NCBI RefSeq assembly: GCF_017877355.1
Contig: NZ_JAGIPR010000012.1
Span: forward strand, 82,524-146,523
DNA length: 64,000 bases
Direction: 5' to 3'
Source of the DNA: Chryseobacterium jejuense
GTDB taxonomy: Bacteria > Bacteroidota > Bacteroidia > Flavobacteriales > Weeksellaceae
The notes beneath the pieces are model-generated. The model worked only from the letters and a program-made list of their open reading frames with translations, was not told the DNA's origin and did no database searches. Shown piece after piece: positions 34,132-38,305 of the stretch; position 1 is the first letter of the stretch; every line of letters starts with the position of its first letter. The translations under genes were made by a program, and so were the position numbers.

Positions 34132-34191
34132 TTTCTTTTCTTCATTTTGTGTGAATGGCAACTGGCCAATTTTTTTAATCTGAACTTTCAT
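34102..34191 (-). CDS. Possible 29-codon ORF overlapping R1
   Basis: Starts MKVQIKKIGQLPFTQ and ends RLSRAEDL. Compared with R3, which in the same frame reads RLSSAEDL and then stop, three of four changed sense codons are synonymous (AGG/CGT, TTG/CTG, TCA/TCG), as is TAG/TAA. R3 has no start codon, and R2, R4 and R5 do not keep the stop. It may be a real small peptide or only a shadow of a structured RNA. Confidence 0.25.
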   Translation of the reverse strand: MKVQIKKIGQLPFTQNEEKKKRLSRAEDL

Positions 34192-34230
34192 GGTATTAAA
34201 ATCAATTTAATATTGACCAGTTATTCACAT
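34149..34230. repeat. Long inverted repeat between R1 and tRNA-Glu
   Basis: GTGTGAAT...AACTGGCCAAT and ATTGACCAGTTATTCACAT pair with one mismatch and a 3-base bulge around a 42-base AT-rich loop. It matches no other element of the array. It could be a processing site or the 5' region of the small ORF. Confidence 0.5.
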
Positions 34231-34234
34231 CCAG

Positions 34235-34306
34235 TACTCTATAAGGGAATCGAACCCTTATTTTCTGCTCGAAAGGCAGGCGTCCTTACCGTTAGACGAA
34301 TAGAGC
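34235..34306 (-). tRNA. tRNA-Glu (TTC)
   Basis: Acceptor GCTCTAT/ATAGAGT (G-T at the first pair), loop CTTTCGA (anticodon TTC), T-arm AAGGG-TTCGATT-CCCTT, D-stem GTCT/AGGAC. The anticodon stem has one C-A mismatch at its top. No encoded CCA. Confidence 0.85.
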
Positions 34307-34317
34307 GTTTTTTATAA

Positions 34318-34394
34318 ATAATGAGTAATTAGTGATGAGTAATAATAAAATGACTCTTCTATCATTGATTACTTATTGCTCATTATTCCTCATT
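34318..34394. repeat. ATGAGTAAT inverted-repeat spacer C
   Basis: AATAATGAGTAATTAGTGA on the left, ATTGCTCATTATTCCTCATT on the right. Between tRNA-Glu and R2. Confidence 0.6.
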
Positions 34395-34404
34395 AAAAAA
34401 GAAT

Positions 34405-34457
34405 AAGCTTGTCTTTAAATTTGCTTAACAAAAAGAACTTCTACGCTTGACAAGCTT
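34405..34457 (-). ncRNA. Structured repeat R2
   Basis: Minus strand: AAGCTTGTC pairs perfectly with GACAAGCTT. The loop begins AAGCGTAGAAGTTCTTT. Same family as R1. Confidence 0.6.
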
Positions 34458-34502
34458 TTCTTTAGAAAATTATATTGAGCATTTTTATATTTTCTTTTTT
34501 GA

Positions 34503-34573
34503 CCAACTGACTAGGAATCGAACCTAAACAACAAGAGTACATTTCCTGCATGCTGCCATTACATTATCAGCGG
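34503..34573 (-). tRNA. tRNA-Thr (TGT), atypical
   Basis: Anticodon stem CAGGA/TCTTG, loop AATGTAC giving anticodon TGT. Position 33 is A rather than the near-universal U. The T-arm is TTAGG-TTCGATT-CCTAG. The acceptor CCGCTGA/TCAGTTG has one C-T mismatch. The D-arm copies that of tRNA-Trp. Anticodon reading is less certain than for its neighbours. Confidence 0.7.
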
Positions 34574-34578
34574 TTGGG

Positions 34579-34662
34579 TGGAAGTAGTAGGATTCGAACC
34601 TACTCAGCAATGAAGCAACAGATTTACAGTCTGCCCCGACTCTCCAACTTCGGCGTACTTCC
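34579..34662 (-). tRNA. tRNA-Tyr (GTA)
   Basis: Perfect acceptor GGAAGTA/TACTTCC, loop CTGTAAA (anticodon GTA), long variable arm as expected for bacterial Tyr, T-arm GTAGG-TTCGAAT-CCTAC. 5 bases from tRNA-Thr. Confidence 0.93.
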
Positions 34663-34671
34663 GGATTTCTT

Positions 34672-34720
34672 TATGAGTAATGAGTAATTTATCCTTCATT
34701 GCTTATTGCCCATTACTTAT
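34672..34720. repeat. ATGAGTAAT inverted-repeat spacer D
   Basis: TTATGAGTAATGAGTAAT on the left, ATTGCCCATTACTTAT on the right. Between tRNA-Tyr and R3. Confidence 0.6.
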
Positions 34721-34727
34721 AAAAAGA

Positions 34728-34787
34728 AAAAGCCTGTCTGTATTTTGTGTTTTGGCTTAAAGATCTTCTGCGCTCGACAGACGTTTT
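34728..34787 (-). ncRNA. Structured repeat R3
   Basis: Minus strand: GTCTGTC pairs with GACAGGC, extended by AAA/TTT beyond one mismatch. The loop begins GAGCGCAGAAGATCTTT. A T run follows the 3' arm. Confidence 0.6.
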
Positions 34788-34888
34788 CTTTTCTTAATAA
34801 AGGATATTTTTTAAGCTATAATTGATGAATGATTATTGATAGATGATTGATCATCTTCTGTAACATTCCAATTTTCAGCTTACTTTTG

Positions 34889-34970
34889 AGATGGTTATGG
34901 GATTCAAACCCACTCAGCTTACGCAACGGTTTTGCAGACCGCCCCGACTCTTCCACTTCGGCGAACCATC
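34889..34970 (-). tRNA. tRNA-Cys (GCA) with long variable arm
   Basis: Perfect acceptor GATGGTT/AACCATC, loop CTGCAAA (anticodon GCA), T-arm GTGGG-TTTGAAT-CCCAT. At 82 nt it has a class II long variable arm, whereas bacterial tRNA-Cys is class I. Its body (GCCGAAGTGGAAGAGTCGGG) closely copies the neighbouring tRNA-Tyr (GCCGAAGTTGGAGAGTCGGG), so it was probably remoulded from Tyr. Confidence 0.85.
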
Positions 34971-35015
34971 AGATTTTAATAGGAGTAATTTTTAATGCCT
35001 ATTATTCAAAAAAAC

Positions 35016-35063
35016 AAAGTCTATCCATATTTTTTGTTTGAACTTCTGCGCCTGACAGACTTT
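35016..35063 (-). ncRNA. Structured repeat R4
   Basis: Minus strand: AAAGTCTGTC pairs with GATAGACTTT (one wobble). The loop begins AGGCGCAGAAGTTC. It stands next to R5 between tRNA-Cys and tRNA-Asn. Confidence 0.58.
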
Positions 35064-35129
35064 ATTTTTACCTAAAATTTTATTAATCATATTTACATTA
35101 ACTACCAACTGTTTTGTTGAGAAAGAAAA

Positions 35130-35185
35130 AAGCTTGTCTGTATTTTCATGTTTTGGTGTAAAGATCTTCTGCTCTCGACAAACTT
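35130..35185 (-). ncRNA. Structured repeat R5
   Basis: Minus strand: AAGTTTGTC pairs with GACAAGCTT (one wobble). The loop begins GAGAGCAGAAGATCTTT. CTTTTTTC follows the 3' arm, so it may also slow or end transcription. Confidence 0.6.
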
Positions 35186-35223
35186 TTATTTTTTCTCCTG
35201 AAACAATTAACATTCAGTTACTG

Positions 35224-35295
35224 CGATTCTGGAAAGATTCGAACTTTCAACTTCTGGTTTAACAGACCAGCGCTCTACCATTGAGCTACAAAATC
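35224..35295 (-). tRNA. tRNA-Asn (GTT)
   Basis: Standard cloverleaf: acceptor GATTTTG/CAGAATC, D-arm GCTC...GAGC, anticodon stem CTGGT/ACCAG, loop CTGTTAA (GTT), T-arm GAAAG-TTCGAAT-CTTTC. The T-arm matches that of tRNA-Lys in this array. Confidence 0.94.
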
Positions 35296-35300
35296 ATTTG

Positions 35301-35373
35301 TACGGGAAGAGGGATTCGAACCCTCAGCGCCTTGATCCTAAATCAAGTGTGTCTACCGTTCCACCATTCCCGC
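35301..35373 (-). tRNA. tRNA-Leu (TAG) lacking its long variable arm
   Basis: Acceptor GCGGGAA/TTCCCGT, anticodon stem CTTGA/TCAAG, loop TTTAGGA (TAG), T-arm GAGGG-TTCGAAT-CCCTC. It is only 73 nt, with a 5-base variable loop (GCGCT). Bacterial tRNA-Leu normally has a long variable arm, and the rest of this gene looks like ordinary Leu, so the arm has been lost. Charging may be altered. Confidence 0.87.
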
Positions 35374-35383
35374 GGCCTCTTTT

Positions 35384-35440
35384 ATGAGTGATGAGTAATG
35401 ATAAAACCTAAGTTTCTACTCATTATTTATTGCTTATCAT
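35384..35440. repeat. ATGAGTAAT inverted-repeat spacer E
   Basis: ATGAGTGATGAGTAATGATA on the left, TTTATTGCTTATCAT on the right. Between tRNA-Leu and tRNA-Pro. Confidence 0.55.
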
Positions 35441-35444
35441 TTCG

Positions 35445-35516
35445 TCTGGAAAGCAAGATTCGAACTTGCGACCTCCCGCGTCCAAGACGGGTAAACAACC
35501 ACCGTTATCTTTCCAG
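35445..35516 (-). tRNA. tRNA-Pro (TGG)
   Basis: Perfect acceptor CTGGAAA/TTTCCAG, anticodon stem CCCGT/GCGGG, loop CTTGGAC (TGG), T-arm GCAAG-TTCGAAT-CTTGC. The D-arm (TAACGGTGGTTGTTTA) is weak, about 3 pairs. Confidence 0.87.
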
Positions 35517-35521
35517 TTTTG

Positions 35522-35580
35522 CAGATTCACTTCAACATTCTTTTTCGGGAGACAGCCGAAGCAGAAATTTCCATGAATCT
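35522..35580 (-). tRNA. Armless tRNA-Asp-like gene (GTC)
   Basis: Only 59 nt. The ends form a perfect 7-bp acceptor (AGATTCA/TGAATCT). The centre is a perfect anticodon arm TTCGG/CCGAA with loop CTGTCTC, identical to the loop of the next tRNA-Asp (GTC). The 5' and 3' connectors (about 13-14 bases each) do not form D- or T-arms, except for a loop-free GAAATTTC palindrome. It resembles minimal mitochondrial tRNAs. It could be a decoy, a working mini-tRNA or a decaying copy. Confidence 0.55.
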
Positions 35581-35583
35581 TTG

Positions 35584-35654
35584 CGGTCTATGCGAGAATC
35601 GAACTCGCAGTGCCCAAGAGACAGTCGGGCAGGTTACCATTACCTCAATAGACC
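35584..35654 (-). tRNA. tRNA-Asp (GTC)
   Basis: Perfect acceptor GGTCTAT/ATAGACC, anticodon stem CCCGA/TTGGG, loop CTGTCTC (GTC; the usual Asp loop is CTGTCAC), T-arm GCGAG-TTCGATT-CTCGC. Three bases from the armless copy. Confidence 0.9.
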
Positions 35655-35663
35655 TTTTTTTTG

Positions 35664-35748
35664 CGGAGAGCAAAGGAATCGAACCTTCACTACTGTCATA
35701 GAACTTATTAGCAGTAAGCCGCAACAAACCAATATTTGCCTACTCTCC
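35664..35748 (-). tRNA. tRNA-Ser (GCT)
   Basis: 85 nt. Acceptor GGAGAGT/GCTCTCC, D-stem GCAA/TTGC, anticodon stem GCTTA/TAAGT, loop CTGCTAA (GCT), long variable arm, T-arm GAAGG-TTCGATT-CCTTT. Confidence 0.9.
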
Positions 35749-35753
35749 TTTTG

Positions 35754-35827
35754 TGACTCCAACAGGACTCGAACCTGTAACCCTGGGTTTAGAAAACCCA
35801 TGCTCTATCCAGTTGAGCTATGGAGCC
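35754..35827 (-). tRNA. tRNA-Arg (TCT)
   Basis: Acceptor GGCTCCA/TGGAGTC, D-arm GCTC...GAGC, anticodon stem TGGGT/ACCCA, loop TTTCTAA (TCT), T-arm ACAGG-TTCGAGT-CCTGT. Standard structure. Confidence 0.95.
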
Positions 35828-35833
35828 GTTTGG

Positions 35834-35907
35834 TAATCCCAGAAAGATTTGAACTTTCAACCCCCGGTTTAAAAGACCGGTGCTCTAACCAATTGAGCTA
35901 TGAGATT
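35834..35907 (-). tRNA. tRNA-Lys (TTT)
   Basis: Acceptor AATCTCA/TGGGATT, D-arm GCTC...GAGC, anticodon stem CCGGT/ACCGG, loop CTTTTAA (TTT), T-arm GAAAG-TTCAAAT-CTTTC. Confidence 0.94.
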
Positions 35908-35917
35908 TTATAATTTT

Positions 35918-35990
35918 GGGTATCTCCGGGAATCGAACCCTGTTCTCCGGCTCCACAGACCGGCGCTTTACCAAATAAGCTAAAGAAACC
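35918..35990 (-). tRNA. tRNA-His (GTG), first of array
   Basis: Anticodon stem CCGGT/GCCGG, loop CTGTGGA (GTG), D-stem GCTT/AAGC, T-loop TTCGATT with one stem mismatch. The acceptor GGTTTCT/AGATACC has a T-T mismatch. The usual extra G-1 is not clear: in the best fold base -1 is T, although discriminator C73 is kept. Its 5' end is 1 base from the T run of the attenuator terminator. Confidence 0.82.
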
Positions 35991-35991
35991 A

Positions 35992-36021
35992 TAAAAAAAG
36001 CGCCTCTTTTTGGGAGGCGCT
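35992..36021 (-). terminator. Attenuator terminator T2 before tRNA array
   Basis: On the minus strand AGCGCCTC (36021-36014) pairs perfectly with GAGGCGCT (36006-35999) across a 7-base loop, followed by seven T. It stands between leader ORF L2 and tRNA-His, so array expression requires readthrough. Confidence 0.9.
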
Positions 36022-36024
36022 CAT

Positions 36025-36068
36025 TTATATTCTGACGTGAAAGATCATTAGCTGATCCACGTATATAA
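36025..36068 (-). promoter_or_regulatory. Hairpin over the L2 stop codon
   Basis: TTATAT, ACGTG and GATCA pair with TGATC, CACGT and ATATAA (16 bp in all, with bulges TTT and CAGA), and the loop holds the L2 stop codon. A ribosome that finishes L2 would melt it; one stalled early would not. It ends 3 bases before the T2 stem. Confidence 0.55.
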
Positions 36069-36173
36069 GCACCTTTTATCCACAATTTCACTATCATAGC
36101 TACACACTCTCCCTGCCGGCTCCTGTCCGAATAGTTGTGAATACTGATTGAGTATGTTATGCAATTGTTTCAT
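36048..36173 (-). CDS. Leader peptide L2 using all 20 amino acids
   Basis: A 41-residue ORF (MKQLHNILNQYSQLF ... CLYTWIS) with tandem TAA TGA stops. All twenty amino acids occur, and 32 of the 40 sense codons after ATG are different. Leu is coded by TTG, CTC, CTA and TTA; Ile by ATA, ATT and ATC; Cys by TGT and TGC; Arg by AGA and AGG; Gly by GGA and GGG. Several are rare codons for an AT-rich genome. A promoter lies upstream and an intrinsic terminator and 16 tRNAs follow. I infer a leader peptide that samples the whole charged-tRNA pool. It is not similar to any protein I know. Confidence 0.75.
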   Translation of the reverse strand: MKQLHNILNQYSQLFGQEPAGRVCSYDSEIVDKRCLYTWIS

Positions 36174-36244
36174 TTTATTTTTGTTTTGTTTTTAAATTAT
36201 TTTTTGTTGAATCCTGAAAACCTGTTGCTTTCAATTTTCGGTTG

Positions 36245-36276
36245 CAAAGTAAATATGTTTTTTTTTAACCTGCAAA
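36245..36276 (-). promoter_or_regulatory. Promoter of L2 / tRNA array
   Basis: On the minus strand TTTG (36273-36276) and TTACTTTG (36245-36252, one change from TAnnTTTG) are 20 bases apart. Initiation near 36238 gives a 65-base leader before L2. The same -7 sequence precedes rsr. Confidence 0.65.
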
Positions 36277-36500
36277 TAAATTCAAAATATAAATTATTGA
36301 AAATCAATTAGTTAAAGTTAAAATTTAGAGTAAGTGATTTCTGTCCGCAATATTTTGCAGATAACTTAATTACCTAAATGACTGTCTCTCATTGGGTTGT
36401 CTATCACTCTATTTTATTGTATTAAAGTTGCATTGTTAATTAAAAAATTTTCATGTTTATGGTTATTTTTTTTCATTCTAAATAATTTCTGACCTAAAAA
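36277..36500. other. Spacer between T1 and the L2 promoter
   Basis: About 225 AT-rich bases between the two leader units. No ORF, tRNA or clear hairpin is seen. If T1 is read through, transcription crosses this to L2. Confidence 0.4.
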
Positions 36501-36530
36501 ACAAAAAACGCCTCGATTTTTCGAGACGTT
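36501..36530 (-). terminator. Attenuator terminator T1 after leader L1
   Basis: On the minus strand AACGTCTCG pairs with CGAGGCGTT (9 bp, one wobble) around AAAAAT, followed by a T-rich tail. It lies about 30 bases after the L1 stop codon. Confidence 0.85.
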
Positions 36531-36561
36531 TCTGCAATATTTTGATTAAATTTTTACGGGT

Positions 36562-36690
36562 TTACAGTAAATAATTTCCAAAGTCAGCACATTTTGCCTC
36601 ATTCCATATCGTCCCATCATATGCAAATAATCCCAGTTTTGATGGGCTTTCGCATAGTTCTGCATTGATATGTGCTCTTTGTATTGTCAT
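36562..36690 (-). CDS. Leader peptide L1 using 19 of 20 amino acids
   Basis: A 42-residue ORF (MTIQRAHINAELCESPSK ... CADFGNYLL). Only Val is absent. 28 different codons are used; Asp, Cys, Glu, Gly, Thr, Ala and Ile each use two, and Leu uses CTA, CTG and TTA. It starts about 5 bases after the expected transcription start and ends just before terminator T1. The composition and promoter-ORF-terminator layout match L2; both contain YD and then (K/R)C in a similar region. I infer the first of two tandem sensors. Confidence 0.72.
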   Translation of the reverse strand: MTIQRAHINAELCESPSKLGLFAYDGTIWNEAKCADFGNYLL

Positions 36691-36702
36691 AATTTTCTGG
36701 TG

Positions 36703-36710
36703 CAAAGATA
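36703..36710 (-). promoter_or_regulatory. -7 box of the L1 promoter
   Basis: TATCTTTG on the minus strand is an exact TAnnTTTG box, 12 bases from the L1 ATG. The -33 element is unclear (a TTG sits only 15 bases upstream). Confidence 0.6.
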
Positions 36711-36759
36711 TGAAAAATTGTTTTTCAATACGGAAAACTATACTTTTGTTCACCAACAC

Positions 36760-36830
36760 GGGGGATAGTTTAACTGGAAAAACACTACACTGATAACGTT
36801 GAAATTGGAGGTTCGAATCCTCCTCCCCCA
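36760..36830 (+). tRNA. tRNA-Ile (GAT), degenerate, divergent from array
   Basis: The only plus-strand tRNA here. GGGGGA/TCCCCC gives a 6-bp acceptor, the T-arm is GGAGG-TTCGAAT-CCTCC, and the D-stem is GTTT/AAAC. The anticodon loop CTGATAA reads GAT, but the anticodon stem (CTACA/CGTTG) has two mismatches. It lies between leader L1 and the SDR gene and ends about 13 bases before that ORF. Confidence 0.7.
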
Positions 36831-36842
36831 CAAAATTATATT

Positions 36843-38219
36843 ATGGAGCAATATCCATTCAGTAATGAAGAATGGGAAACCTGTTTAAAGGTTCTGGAAG
36901 CACTTCAGAAAAACCCATTGCATAATCCCGATAATCGGCGTTTCAAAACTCTGATCTCATCTATTCGTAAAAAGGCTCAGAAAAATATCAGTAAAAATCC
37001 TGAGGAATATAGAGACAATCAAGAACTACATTTTAGAAATCCGGATCTCGAAATTCTTAAAAAATCAGCTATTGTAGGTAAAGCACTGGAAAATAAAACT
37101 TTATATTCTCATACTAAAGAAGAATCTCAATCTTATTCATTATTGCAAAAACCTCAATTATGTTATTGTTGTCATCAGCCTTATCATCAAGTTCATTTTT
37201 TTTATCATAAACTCTGTCCTGCTTGTGCGGATGTAAATTATAAAAATAGAGATCTAGCTTATGATTTCAGTGACCAGACTGTAATTATCACTGGCGGAAG
37301 GGTAAAAATCGGATATGCTGTGGCTTTAAAATTTTTAAGAAGCGGGGCTAAAGTTATTGTTACTTCAAGGTTTCCAGCACTGGCATTTGAACAGTTTCAG
37401 AAAGAAGAGGACTATGAAACTTGGAAGGAGTATCTTTTTCTCTATGGTTTGGACTTAAGAAATATCAGATCGGTTCAGGAATTTACAGAATATTGTTACA
37501 ACAATTTTGGAAGTATTGAAATTCTGATCAACAATGCCGCTCAAACCATCAAATACGACGCAGAATATTATCAACCATTACAATTGAAAGAAAAGCTTCT
37601 TTTATCTCATGGACATTATCATGTGATTCAAAATAAAACTCCAGTGAATAAAGAAGATAGTGATCTTTTAAGTTTATCTCAACAAGGATCTGAAATCCCT
37701 GTTAACAGATTTGGACAACCAAAAGATTCTAGAGATAAAAACAGCTGGAATTCCTTGATGGACGAAATCGGGACTGAGGAACTTCTCGAAGTAAACCTCA
37801 TTAATCACATTTCACCTTATCTGCTGATCTCTACATTGAAACCTCTGATGAAAAAAAGCCGTGTTGAAAACAAACATATCATTAATGTGACTTCTACAGA
37901 AGGGCAATTCAGCTATAAAAGTAAAAATGAATTCCATCCACATACAAATATGACTAAAGCAGCCTTGAATATGCTCACGAAAACTTCGGCCTCTGATTTT
38001 GTAAAGGACAGGATATTCATGAATGCTGTGGATGTGGGATGGATTTCAACTGGAGCCATAGAAATCAAAAGAGAAAGACTTTTTGAAAAAACCAGAATTC
38101 CACCTTTGGATCCTGTAGATGGAGCCATGCGAATCTTTCATCCAATAATACAGATTAATGAAGGAAATCAAAAACTTTATGGAAAGCTTTTGAAAAACTA
38201 TCAGGAAACGGGATGGTAG
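36843..38219 (+). CDS. SDR-fold protein with N-terminal zinc motif
   Basis: 458 residues. Residues 1-110 are helical and basic. A Cys cluster follows (LCYCCHQPYH...LCPACADVNY, two CxxC), likely zinc-binding. Then comes a short-chain dehydrogenase fold: VIITGGRVKIGYAVALKFL (nucleotide site), ILINNAAQT (NNA), INVTSTEGQF (catalytic Ser) and TKAALNML (Lys). The usual catalytic Tyr four residues before the Lys is Thr (HTNMTK), so ordinary oxidoreductase activity is doubtful. It lies next to the tRNA-Ile and the leader/tRNA head region. It may bind NAD(P) as a sensor; that is inference. Confidence 0.82.
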   Translation: MEQYPFSNEEWETCLKVLEALQKNPLHNPDNRRFKTLISSIRKKAQKNISKNPEEYRDNQELHFRNPDLEILKKSAIVGKALENKTLYSHTKEESQSYSLLQKPQLCYCCHQPYHQVHFFYHKLCPACADVNYKNRDLAYDFSDQTVIITGGRVKIGYAVALKFLRSGAKVIVTSRFPALAFEQFQKEEDYETWKEYLFLYGLDLRNIRSVQEFTEYCYNNFGSIEILINNAAQTIKYDAEYYQPLQLKEKLLLSHGHYHVIQNKTPVNKEDSDLLSLSQQGSEIPVNRFGQPKDSRDKNSWNSLMDEIGTEELLEVNLINHISPYLLISTLKPLMKKSRVENKHIINVTSTEGQFSYKSKNEFHPHTNMTKAALNMLTKTSASDFVKDRIFMNAVDVGWISTGAIEIKRERLFEKTRIPPLDPVDGAMRIFHPIIQINEGNQKLYGKLLKNYQETGW

Positions 38220-38305
38220 GAAAGCTGGACGTTATTGAGAGGACCGTAATAAATTAGATTTTTAATAACTTTCATTCATGAGAAGACCAATACTTCCCAT
38301 CGCAT

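Noticed and set aside
34992..35213. A 73-codon minus-strand ORF through R4 and R5
   Set aside because: It reads through both hairpins in a frame different from that of R1/R3 and has no protein-like conservation.
35398..35913. A 171-codon plus-strand ORF across the tRNA array
   Set aside because: It is antisense to tRNA-Pro, Asp, Ser, Arg and Lys; its Cys/Arg-rich text comes from reverse-complemented T-loops.
35885..36097. A 70-codon minus-strand ORF overlapping L2, T2 and tRNA-His
   Set aside because: It crosses the terminator and two tRNAs in another frame; it is a shadow of structured sequence.
36562..36831. Longer 89-codon form of leader L1
   Set aside because: The extra N-terminal part runs antisense through the tRNA-Ile and ahead of the TATCTTTG promoter; the ATG at 36690 is the right distance from the promoter.
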